From the NCBI GenBank assembly GCA_947179485.1, contig OX359246.1, positions 9,610,001 to 9,674,000 of the forward strand: a stretch of DNA of 64,000 nt. The letters are read 5' to 3'. A model generated the notes under the pieces. That model saw nothing but the letters and a program-made list of their open reading frames with translations. It searched no databases and was not told where the DNA came from. Positions 27,410-39,200 of the stretch are shown here, piece after piece (position 1 is the first letter of the stretch; every line of letters begins with the position of its first letter). The position numbers were made by a program, and so were the translations under genes. This DNA comes from Allacma fusca. Taxonomy: Eukaryota; Arthropoda; Collembola; Symphypleona; Sminthuridae.

Positions 27410-28900
27410 AAATTGGCCAAGTATTTGAATAAAGCGAACTACATAGAAACATAATCAGTCCCATTAACGAACAGAGTTTCCATACATCTAACTCATCGTG
27501 ACCAGGGGATGGGACAAACCGAACCGGGCTGCATTAAAAGCCCTGCTACTGACTATACTATTTAGCTGAGAGGTAGGGAGAATGTAACAATATACGGCAT
27601 TTAGTTCAATAATTTATTGTTTGCCTTCTTTTGACAGGTATTAAAAATTCTCCCTGAAAACTCGAAAATATGAATTTCTGATTAGTTTAAGTATACGCCA
27701 TGATTATATATAATAAGCATAACTGCATATTTATATATACTGGCTGTTTCAGTAACTTTTCCACCCGCTAGACCGTACCAGGGAGTAACTCAGAAAGTAT
27801 TTCATTCCCTCAAAGTTTAGAAAATTCTTTTCCAGGATTTCGAAACAATTTCTTCATTTACCTCATTTTTGAGACCACAGGGGTTACGGACCTGTTACTG
27901 AAGCGGGAATTTGTTCATGAAATTTTAATTCATTAGTTGCTTGTTTCAACACAACTTTTGCTCAAATATTTACTCTGGCTCTAATTTGTAGCTACCACAC
28001 AGGAATCTACGCTGATAATTGTGAACACGTCTTGAATAACAGAACGGTCCCAAGATTTAACACAGATAGTAATAATTGAAGCAAGAAAAGAAGTTTATTT
28101 TTATTGCCACTATTTAAACAACTCACAAACTTTAACTTACATTTTAGGTCCTGAGATTGATATTTCTTGGTACAAACAAAGCGTTCCGAGATATTTCTTT
28201 GAACGCCAGACCGTCCAAGAAAAAATTACAAGATCGGATTCCTCCTCATTCCTATCTTTCCCACTTTAGCTCTATAAACTAGATTTGACCAACCATGCTC
28301 TGTTTTTATGGATCGTTTCCACAATTCTCTACAGTCCTGTGTGATAGCTCCGACAAAATGAGTTTAAATTGTGACCGAAAAACGCGTGTATTGAAATAAA
28401 CAAATGAGTTCATAATCCGTAAAAATTGTTTTATTGAATACAAAAATTAGCCGAGGTAAATGAAACAAATGTTTATTCCAATATGCAAAAAGTATATTAA
28501 AATGCGATATGTCTCAGTTGATAACATACATACAAACAAATACGTTTATAATTCTCCAATGGCTGTCCATATCTATTTTGCCTGCAAGAATCTTCAGGAA
28601 TATTCCTGCTCTAATGAGTATGTCACGTATATGTATGTATATGCATAGACTTTTACGAACATGTGGTAATCTTTGTATCTAAGAGTATTTTGCTTAGCTG
28701 TCACAGGATACTACATTTATTTCCGAATGTATAATTGAGGAACGCTACGTGTAAGTGATACCGAATGGGTCCAGAAATAATAGCTTGGACTTTATCAAAG
28801 TGCAAGTAATTATTTGTTTAAACTTTTTTCACAATACCGGTAATGTATACTATAAGTATACTATAGTCCCAAAATCGGGAAGCCGTAATAATAATTACCC
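27410..28900. other. Receptor-flank paralogue without a receptor
   Basis: Paralogous to 16400-17700 (shared CAAAGCGTTCCGAGATATTT and neighbours) and to the 3' flanks of receptors A and B, but the receptor itself is missing; homology stops near 28890. I read it as a truncated copy of the receptor block. Confidence 0.6.
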
Positions 28901-29019
28901 GGTCAGCTACGTTTTGTAATATGGACGAGCTTCGGACGAGTAATGGGGGTATTTGAACGGAAGTTTTGCTTTACCAATTGTATTACGAATTTTACACAAC
29001 TCGTAAAAACGGACAATGC

Positions 29020-30745
29020 TTGGGGCGGCTTGAATCTTTCACACTGATCTGAAATTATAGCATTTTGACATTTTCCATGTTTGTTAACAACAGTAACACA
29101 TTCATTTATCATACGGATCTCAACAAGTTTCACAATGAATTTATTCACTATATACATGAAGTAATTAGAGAGTTTGCGCTTAGCTGAACCTGAACGTAAA
29201 CGCTAACGTTAACGTTAATGTTTTTCCCGTACGTTTGCGTTAGCGTAAAGGCAGAATTGAAGATTGCGCATATTGTCTTTAAAAGCGGGGAAACATGAGA
29301 TGGGCGCCAAAATGACACTAACAGGGACATAAATTATGGACATTTATTAAAGAAGATCAATCAACCTTATTTAAATATGGACGAAATTATAATAAATATA
29401 ATAAATTTATCCCACCTCGAAGATCAAGACTGTCTGTTGTTGAAAATTAATTTAATATTTGTGGTTTTGTATATGTAACGAAGATCAATTAGTCCTTGAT
29501 ATCCACTAATTTCAACAATAGAAATATTGAGCAATACGTTTTTGTACTAACAGGAGTTTTTAGAGTTTATTGAACATTTAATTTTTTAATTTAGAATCAG
29601 CGTACTCAGAACGTTAAATCACACACTTTAGCGTTTGATTTAGCGGGACGGTAACGTAAACGCAAGGAGAAAGTCGCATCACGTGGTTGATTTCTGGTCG
29701 TGACGTCAAATTTAACGTTCTGCGTATACGGAACGTCAATTGCGCAAACTATCTATTGTCTTATTAGTTTTCAAACTTCTTTAAAAAGATTATTAGTAAG
29801 AAGGTTGATATCTTCAAATACTGCCACCTAATAACTGCCAAATCGAAAAACAAAATATTTCCGCTCCCTTGAAGTATCCATTTGTCAATTTTCTTATTTT
29901 CATAATGTTAGGGAGCAATCTGACATTAATTTCAGGCGCCATTTCTCACCCGACCTCCAATATTCTTTTAAGCGATTATTCTGCCATCTTGGAGAAGTGA
30001 GTTGGCGCGCAAAGCATTTCTGGCACTTTATGCTTTTGTGGGCTTCTGTGCATTTTTATATCGCTACAATTATGATTCTCGTTGCAACCGTCGGAATTAG
30101 AGTTAAATATTAGTGAGACAAGTACGAAAAAACACATTCAGTAATAATTATTATTAAATTATTTTAAAGGGGCAAATAAACGTTTTTAAACCAATTTTCT
30201 GAATGGCATTTGTACTCACCATGAAGCTCTTGGACCACAAAAATGGTGCAAAGATCTACACGGGGATCTGTTCTCCCTGCTATTTAAAAATGCACTCGGT
30301 AAGATTGGGTTCGTTACGAATTTGATTTCGTTGGCCAGTTTAATGATCGAGTCGGCTTATGGGGAAATTCGAATTTTTTGGAAGGATTGTACCAAAAATG
30401 GACATCGGACTTGTGGTGCCAGCGTTTGGAGTTAGCATCTTTACATGACGCCTCTTTTTCACCCATCTCGCTTGATTATAGATCAAAATTAAAACAAGCC
30501 ACGTATTTTAACATCGATTAAGAACGAGGCGGTGTGGGATAAAAAAATAATGTGTAAAGGAAACTCTGAGGTCCCTGCCAGATTTAAAAGTGATGGGCGG
30601 TATCTAGTATGTACTTTTCGATTCAAAGGAAAGTTTACATTTCTCTTTTGGGTGAGATCTCAAGCATTACAATCACCTTGGTGATTAATCTGTAGCACTG
30701 ATATTTTATTGGAACTGTAAAAGCATTTAAAACCAAATCGTTCGA
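29020..30745. repeat. Dispersed repeat, copy 2, interrupted by a MITE
   Basis: Same family as 14930-16070 (for example ACACTGATCTGAAATTATAG, GAACGAGGCGGTGT), split by the insertion at 29168-29753. No coding capacity seen. Confidence 0.7.
29168..29753. mobile_element. MITE with TA duplication and TTAACG-rich ends
   Basis: A 586-bp insertion with short inverted ends GAGAGTTTGCGC and GCGCAAACTATC (one mismatch) flanked by TA (29166-29167, 29754-29755). The inner ends are rich in AACGTTAACG/GCGTTAGCG motifs. Copy 1 of the repeat shows the uninserted site near 15205-15215. The TA duplication suggests a Tc1/mariner-like or other TA-targeting family; superfamily not settled. Confidence 0.65.
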
Positions 30746-30749
30746 GTAG

Positions 30750-31290
30750 TTTTGGAGGAACGCTGTGGGACAAACAGACCTACGGGCAACATTATATTAT
30801 AGTGGTATTATAGCTGTCGCATCCCCTAAAAATGGGTATAATGAGGAATGAATACAGGTAATAAATTGCATTGCTTTGAGACAATGCAGCGGTTTATAAT
30901 TATTATTGTGTGAAATGTAACATCGGGATGAACGACATTTTGTGGTATTGGTAAAAAGGGCTATATTGCGAGCTGCAGCCGACAACAGTCCCAGCGTTAC
31001 GACGTACTCTACTATCCCGTGCCGAAACACTATATATTATAAATCGGCAAGTAATTTACCCTATAGTAACATCCTCCTCAACACTACACGCATCGTCTAA
31101 TGCACCTACGCGGAAAGCGCCGTGTAGTCAAATGACGATCCGCTAGGTACATATGCATTGGAATAGTAGCGCAAGTTAGCGATAGTTAAGCATTTTGTTA
31201 GTGACATAAAATTCATCAAAATATGTATTGCAGTTTTCCGAATTTTCCAATCGCTCCCAAAAAGTGCTTTTTCGACATTTTGAACACTAC
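30750..31290. other. Intergenic, nothing recognised
   Basis: No open frame with family features. It contains an ordinary AT-rich stretch up to the next low-complexity element. Confidence 0.4.
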
Positions 31291-31293
31291 TGA

Positions 31294-31841
31294 TAGTGTT
31301 TCTGTTCGGTATCAGGAATTCTCGAGGTTCCTGTTCGGTTTCGTTTCCGGTACGGTTTCGGGTCAACGGTTTAAAGAACTGTTAAAACTCGGTCCAGTTT
31401 CGGGTCAACGGTTTAAAGAACGGTTAAATTTCGGTCCGGTTTCGGGTACAAAAATCAAAACCGAAAGTTTTCGGGTACAAAAACCAAAACCGAAAGTTTT
31501 CGGGAAGGGTTTGTTAAAGCTGCTGTTTTGGATGAAAATGAGAAACATGTATTTGTGAAGCATTTGAAAAGCGACACAATTTTGACTTCCATGAAAATGA
31601 ATCCTATACATTTTCAGGCGGTTCGGAAAGGAACCCGTTCGGAAAGGAACCGGAACAGGTTCGGAAAGGAACCGGAAGCGGTTCGGGAACCGGTTTAATT
31701 TTCCGGATCGGTTTCGGCAAAGCAAAAATGTCACGGACTCGAACATATCGGTTCCGGTTTCCGGAACAGAAATGGGATTTTTTTCAGTTCGGGAAAACAA
31801 GTCGGGACGAGTCCATGTTTTGGTACCGTTCAGAAACAATG
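31294..31841. mobile_element. Probable hAT-type MITE with GGTTCCGG/GGTTTCGG repeats
   Basis: Inverted ends TAGTGTTTCTGTTCGGTATC (31294) and GGTACCGTTCAGAAACAATG (ending at 31841) match imperfectly, and the interior consists largely of degenerate CGGTTTCGGGT/GGAACCGGTTCGG motifs. The 8-bp flanks no longer match, so this is an older copy than its neighbours or its ends are misplaced by a few bases. Confidence 0.6.
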
Positions 31842-32389
31842 CCCGATATTCATAAATATTATAGTAACACGGCTTTTTACCTGTGCTAGATATTATAATA
31901 CCTGGGTGCAATGCCGGATGTCATTAATACAAAGATAATCTGACGCCCAACAAGCATTAAAACATATTAAAGCAGTGAAAATCACGAATTTACGAATTGG
32001 CATTGTATTACCCGGTTACAGTACCCGCCGTATATTTGTGTTAACAGTAAAGCCACATACTATAAGCTTGAAGTGGATTTGCATTTTGTTTGGTTCTAAT
32101 CGGCCAACACAAACGGCAGTAATCGTCATTTAACCATGCTAACCTAGGTCTGGTATCCTGTTATCCCTATGGGCCCTAAAAATTAATTTAAGCTCCTGGT
32201 ATTATATGGAACACATTTGCGTCGTCGGTTTTGCCTTAAGCAAGTAATAAACAAGTATTTCAGAAATATAGCCTGAGGGGACACTGTTGTGACGTCACAG
32301 GGTCATCCCGGGACGTCGCTTATGGGAATCCTACACGAGGTTATGCATGTCTGTACATGACCCTTCCTTTGAAAAGCATCCCATTTGTC
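31842..32389. other. Intergenic, nothing recognised
   Basis: No gene, repeat or element end that I can support. Confidence 0.4.
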
Positions 32390-33640
32390 AAGGTCCTTAT
32401 TTTCATAACGTTGGGTCGTTATCTAGCATTTATTTGAGGCGCTATTCTCACCCGACCTCTCCAATATTCTTGTATGCGATTGTATTTCTGTACCCACAAT
32501 AGAGCTTCTTGTGGGAACGAAAAGTTTGATCCCATTCCCGAACCCGATCCCGAAAATCGGGTCATCAATATTTTCGGACTCAAACCCAAACCCGTTCCCG
32601 AAATACTGGGATCAGGTGCACAAAAACCCAGATATTAAATATGCTTCAATCGTTGATCTCAAACCCGATCCCGATCCCGAACCCGAAATCAGATAAAATT
32701 TGCTCCCAATCCCGATCCCGAAACCCTTGAACCCGGACTCGTTCCCGGGACCAGTGCAGTTAGTGTAGATCAATTTTTTTCTTCGCATTTTTATTGATTT
32801 AGCAATACTGCATGCGTACCATGCAACAATAGATTTAGGCACTATTAAAAATGGTCATCAAACTAAACGTCTGGTCTGCGTTGCCGAAAAAGCTGCAGGA
32901 AGACTGCTTAAACGATTCCCGCTATGAGTTTTGCAATGACTTTCATCTTGCAAGTTAGAGTAGGCGGTAATCACTACTATGCGATCCCAACTGACAATAT
33001 GCGAAACGGCTCAAGTCGCTTATGTAAAATTATTATCTCAACACTTTAACGAGGGAAGCAAATCCCGCTGAGGGTATTTTTTCTCCGTTAGATGGATGCG
33101 TAGTTCCCGGGAACGTGAAGCGTGTAACGGGTGTGGGAACGAAGATGTTCCCGGTTCCCGACGGGAACACAAATACCTTCATCAAGCTTGAACCCGTTCC
33201 CAAACCCGGTCCCGATCTCGAAATCCCGGGTCTGCTGAGCATGTTCCTGAACCTGGTCCCAAAGTATTTGGGAACATTAATTAGACACCCGAACTCGAAC
33301 CCGTTCCCGATCCCGAACCCAATTCCCGGGTGTATCCCGATCCCAAAAGTAGCTCTAACCCACAATGAAGCTCTCATGTTAAATTGTACCACAAGAATGG
33401 CGTGGTTTTACAAGGAACTACATATGTAGTACTGGACTCCCGGCTATTTGAAAATGCGCTGGGTAAGATTGGGTTCTTCATGAATGTGGTTTCGTTGGCC
33501 AGTTTATTTAACGTGTCCGCTTATGGGGCAGTCAAAATTTTCGAAAAGGTACTAAAAATGCATATCGGACTTCTGGTGTCAACTTTGGAGTTAACATCTA
33601 CATTTCCACTCTTGTAGATGTTAACAAACACTGACGACGA
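32390..33640. repeat. Dispersed repeat, copy 3, interrupted by a hAT MITE
   Basis: Flanks of the 32500-33357 element join to match copy 1 at 15250-15720 (CACCCGACCTCTCCAATATT on the left, ACAATGAAGCTCTCATGTTA on the right). Confidence 0.75.
32500..33357. mobile_element. hAT-type MITE with CCCGAT/CCCGAA subterminal repeats
   Basis: An 858-bp element starting TAGAGCTTCTTGTGGGAACG and ending ...AGTAGCTCTA, flanked by an exact 8-bp duplication ACCCACAA (32492-32499 and 33358-33365). The inner ends are arrays of (G/T)TCCCGA(A/T)CCCGA. The empty site survives in repeat copy 1 as ACTCACAA at 15569-15576. Confidence 0.93.
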
Positions 33641-33683
33641 CATTATCCACAAAATTGGGTCTTTGTGGACAAGAGAATGTGCC

Positions 33684-33950
33684 CTAGTGTCCCTCATGGG
33701 TGCAAAAATCCTGTACCTGGACCTGTTCCTGGACCCATATAAGATGTAATTACATTAAAATTTTGTACGTATACCCGTACCTGTATACATATTAACATGT
33801 CCAAATTTATATTGCCTGTACCTGACCTTAACTTAAATATTTGCACCTGTTCCTGAAAGGTACATGTACCCATTAAGTACCCAAATACTGGACCCATGGG
33901 CACAGGTACCTGGCCGTACCTGAACCTATACCCAGGTCCTTCTTTTAAGA
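33684..33950. repeat. Low-complexity GGTACCTGGACCTG-type patch, probable MITE relic
   Basis: The left edge reads TAGTGTCCCTCATGGGTGC, similar to the end of the 7195-8001 element. The interior is reiterated CCTGTACCTGGACC. No matching right end or target duplication was found. Confidence 0.5.
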
Positions 33951-36222
33951 TTCTCAGACTTTGTTGTAACTAATACATAATCCACACTGTAAGAAAGTTA
34001 ATCACTGGAATCAAATTTCATGACTTGCATGATGTTCACAGGTAATTACAGTGAACTCAAAAATCTATATTAAATTATGCTGCAAAATATAATTATAGTT
34101 TTGAACATGATTAATTACTGGGCATTCTAATTTATTTACTGATATGATTTTCATGAAATATCAAGTCAGAGAGAAAATATTTGTTTTCATGGTAACTCTT
34201 TAAAACAATCCTTAATCGTTGCCTCATTTTTTATCTTGAAGCTGAGTTTCTTCAATCTCGCACCGGGTCTCATCCAGTCATGTCCAAAATTCTCCAAATA
34301 GACACCATTCTTTTAGCTCTCTGGAAAGTGCATAAAATTTCCTGCAAATAAGCATCAAAACCGTTCCTGAAAACCATTTTCTGCGTAATGCAAAAATAGA
34401 AGTTCGCATTCTGAACAAAACTAATTTGCATAACAGATAACTCTTATTCCTTTGACCTCAAATATTGATCCAGATCAATGACGGTAATTTTCGAAAATCT
34501 GGAACTAAATGTGCTACAAACTGGGGGAATCAAATATTATACGAGTCACTCCCTTATTTGGGCCAGAGATTTAACGACAAATGATTACAAAAATTAATCA
34601 GTTGCGTATCAACTCAATAAGAATATCAATAAGTAATCAAGAGTAATTTCACATAAAATCTCCTATTCCCCAGTAGATCTACCCCAAATGCCCCGGGAAT
34701 GTTTCTGTGAACACTTCAACTCTTACAGCCACCCTTCTTCGTTCCTACATTAAAAAAACGTGGAAGGTTTGGGAGTGTGGGGAAAAATTCAGAATTATCA
34801 GCTGGCCAGAATTAGTCTTTATTTCCCATTTTATACTTTCCATAAGCTTTCAAATTCGTTTCACAATAATCATTAAAGAGAACATGAGTCAAGTTAATCA
34901 TTTCTATTAAAATAATTGGGTTTAAAATTTGGGAACAACTCTCTCATTCCCTTCTATTCCACAAACATTTGTCGATAATTGACGAATTGCTCCAAATGGA
35001 ATTAAAATATCTGATGAATGATTAATTAGGAAATGAATCCCCAACGAACTCTTACAGTGACACACTTCCTCTTTAGGTCTTTTTCTTGGAAAAAGTCTGA
35101 AGGTTTGGGAGTGAGGAAAAAATTAAAATTATGACCTAACCAGAATTTCCTGCGGTTAATAATATTCCGCGTATAATTTAACATGACATTTGTAACACAA
35201 CATGCAATACTTTCCTTAAACTTTTATACGGATATTTCAAAAACTCCAGCGGATATGAGTAAGTATTCATTTAAGCTTTCCCTTCTTAAATAATTATTAT
35301 CAGGGCTATAGTTATGAGATCACAATGCATAATTAATAAATATGATTGTGTAAAGTTGGAGAGCGCGTCCCGAATATATATATACATACTTCCAAGAATA
35401 ATTTGATTATTATTCGACACTGGGAATTCAGGAATTTTGGCCGCAGGATTACGGACTTTAAATGAAGTTGATGTTACTGTATTGACCAATAATAATAAAC
35501 AAAACTACTCCTAATATTTATGAATTGACAAATACTGCTTCATACAAGAACTTTTAAGTGACTCTTCGGCCTTGTGTATATTACATGCTCAACTTTGAAT
35601 TTTCACATCTCATTATTTGCTTTTACAGCCACATGCAAACTATACAACACTGATTGTGAGTGCTTAGCTCTTACACGGGCTTATTATGACTGCTCACTAT
35701 ATACACTCCATATAATACAATTACAGATACATATCCTTCCCCTCAATTTTTTCCCTACGTCCTATCTCCACACACACACACTTTTAGCAACAACTAGATA
35801 TTTGAGGAGAAGCTATATAACTCTAACTATATTATTCCAGATCCAGGATCCAAAAGTGGCTTCCAATCTACACAGATACTCTCTCTCGCTCTCCTCCACT
35901 ACATATCTTTTGAGCGTATCTTTGAGAGTGAGGCTGGGAGTGAGCGTCAGTCTCGATCCGCACCTCCTTCACATACTACACATCTCCTTGTGGTACTATT
36001 CCACAATATACTGTGAGGTCAACATTATCGAGGCTCTGTTCAACCTCAGTGTCCTTCAATTTCAGTGTTTCAATTTCAGTATTCTCAAACTCACACACTC
36101 ACTGACTCTGGGCTTTTTGTTCCTGTCCCATCATTCTCAGTCATCAGTTGGGTGCTCCGCTCAAGAGTTGTTCAGTTTTTTTTCCTTTCGGTTTCCCCAA
36201 AAGCTCAAAACAATTGGCAAAA
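33951..36222. other. Upstream region of the Ly6 gene
   Basis: Non-coding. A diverged direct duplication is visible: 34710-34800 and 35060-35140 share AGGTTTGGGAGTG and nearby sequence. From about 35750 the sequence becomes CT-rich with ACACACAC runs, and 35900-36220 is likely the promoter and 5' leader of the Ly6 gene. A 236-codon open frame over 35574-36284 has no protein-like features and overlaps the true start in another frame; I do not call it. Confidence 0.5.
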
Positions 36223-39200
36223 ATGAACACCACTGTGTTCTGCTCAGCCCTCCTCGCACTTATCTGCTGCGTGTCCTTTGGTAAGCCTTTCACTATTTCT
36301 CAAACCCTCACACAACAATAGTACTGTAAACTTTAGCCAGACGCCGTAATAATTTTTTTTTAAACCCAGTGTAAAAAATTTCATTGCAAAAATTGGACTC
36401 TAAATTCCAAGGGAAATTTTTCCTGTTGGGAGCAACATTTGAATTCGTCTGGATTGGACTGGTTTCCAACGTTCGTGCTCCTACATAATTACAAGTGCCA
36501 AAATTGTAATCCTTTGCTTTGCACAGTCAAACCTTCCTATACAAAGGGTTGCTACACAGTAATAAAAAAAAATTATTTTACGAGGGACTGTTTTTTGGCT
36601 CTCTCCAGCCTTTGAGATACAAAGCTGAGGGGGGAGATAGAGGAAGGTCCCAGAGCGTCTGTTATATCCAGTTCTGACTGTAAATAAGTAATTAATACAT
36701 ACATGGGCGGGAATGGAACAGACATTTTATGTGAGACTCACTCAGAGTCAGACGCTTTAACGTATCTATCTATAGGAAAAAGGAATCGTAGCCCAAATTA
36801 AATTAAATGCGGAAACACGTGTGGCAAGGAGTGTATAGATTAGATGCGGAGATGCGTTCAGATTAATAGTGCCCTATTATATTTAGATACATATGGCGTA
36901 TATGTCAGATTGTAATTAAGTGGGTCACCATAACAGCAGGAGAGCTGAGAGCTTGTGGGAATAGTTTCATTTGGTGGAAGTAGGAAAAAATTGTGAGGAT
37001 GTGTTCCCATGCAAGTAAATAGTTTTAGACTCATTTGATTCCCTATCCGCAAATTACTCCTTCAAAACAAAATCCAATCACAATTTTGTGTCCGCTCATA
37101 AAACTTGACTGAGAGTATCTACAACAGGGAAAAAATAGTAGGATTTAAGAGGTTGTAATGGAAGGACAAGATAAGAACATTTACTGCATGGCAAAAAAAA
37201 AAAGGAGTCTGAAATGAAAGCGTGGATATATATCTGACTGAGTCATTTAACTCACACAGTTGGAAGTAATTCCTATCTGAATTCGCATTATAGGAGTACA
37301 ATGATGCCAAATGGGAATCAAATCAGTGACTATACTATACCGGAGGAGAAATTATTTTTTCCTTTTGGGGTCTGTAGGTGAAATCTACCCAGTAGTATGG
37401 GAAGATCTGGGCATACATATGTACATAATAAATATTTACATGTAAGAAACCTGATCTGGAAATAATAGAAAGGTAGTGATTAAAATATTAAAATGATTTT
37501 AAATTTTTACCCTGCCGCATTTACATGTAGATACTAGATTGTATGTATGTGTGTATTGGGAGTGCATAAAGTTTTGAAAGGAGATTTGAGGAAGATTTGC
37601 ATGACATGGGCAAATGCAATGGGGAAACTTCCAGTATACTGTACCTATGTATACTTTGCAAAATGGTATTTTTAGATAAGTGAGTGATGCTCACATTTTA
37701 GTCCCTGCTTCATCCTTCCCATGAGTCTCTCTCAAATCTTCATGTGCACTGGGAGTTTGTACTAATCTGGATATAACTAGTTATAGATGACCATAGTACA
37801 TAGGATCCTGTACACTGTATGTCTGTACACCCTTGAGATTTAAAGTTATTACTTTGGGCGCCGGCCTCTTATACTGTATACACACTGTACTCTTGTATTT
37901 AAACACTAAACTTCACTCCGGGACCATAGATATCATATAATTTACAAATTGTGAGTGACAACATCAAAGCATGGAGATTGTGCGGAGACATGTTCCACTA
38001 TAGACAGCCTCAAGCAGAGAGCACACACTACTTTAAAACCATTTATACAATACTAGTTGGCTAATTGTCAGCTTACAGATTGCCTGTAATTTATTAAGAG
38101 GATTTACAATTAGCCTTTAAGCTTCACACAAGGAATTCTCACTTGAGTCTTCCACACTATGTATATAATTATTAGCTTTTAACCTGTGCCAATATGACTC
38201 TGAATGGGTTGCGGGCTACAGGGAAGCTTCCATATCATCAAGAGATAATGGGTCCTGAATATTTATGTGTGATGCCGCCTTTGCCTAAAATATACCATTT
38301 GTGTATACATATCTACAAAAATCTACATAACACTAGCTACAGTATAGTAGTAGCGTTCAGTCCAGTACATTATTTCCCCCACTCCAAAAAAATACGATCA
38401 GCACACATTATATACTAACAAACAGGAGCTACTAAAATGTATAACTTGAATCTGCCAGTTTGTACAGAGTAGGTTATTTCACAATAGTGTAGATTTGATA
38501 GGAGCAGTGTGCTAGCTCGTAAAATTTTCTCTACGAGATTTTATCAATACAGTGAGGGAAATACACAGACTAGCACTTCACTATGAGCTATTGCTTGTAC
38601 ATTCCCCAGTAATAAGACACTATATTATACTGAAGGCTGTATTGTGAGCCCAGCCTAATTCCAGAGGTTTTCGTACACATGAGTGTAATTACTCCTGGAG
38701 CTTTGTGCATATTAGCTCAATGGGCTAATGGAAGGTTTCATAATAAAACCAAAGAGATAAGATGAATTGAGATTTAATCCAGCTTTATTTCCCATATATG
38801 TACCAGTATTTTTTCCAATGTTGGAGATACATGAAAATATTACACGCACGAGTCTCATGCGTGTAGATTTTTGAAGAGTAGGTTTAGCTAAAAGGTTGTT
38901 TTGTATCTACTTGTTACCATATGTTTGTGTGTGTGCAGGTGAGGAGCAAAGTTTTTGAGCAGATTGAAATGTTTTATCGATTCTCATGCTGGGGATGGCA
39001 GTGGTTGTGTCCGGATTATTTGTAATTGCAAAGGTTCAGTATTGGTTTCGTCTGACTCGGTCCTAGATTCTAATGAAAATTGTTCCGGTAGGACAAAAAT
39101 CCAGATTGTAATGACCATGGTACAGAAATTATGCAAAATAAAAATAATAATTGAAGGAAAGCCCGTGGCTGATAATAAAAAGGTGAAAAATAGAAGCTCC

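Noticed and set aside
35574-36284. A 236-codon plus-strand frame overlapping the Ly6 first exon
   Set aside because: Low-complexity Leu/Ser/Thr/His composition from CT-rich leader sequence. The in-frame splice evidence supports the ATG at 36223 in a different frame.
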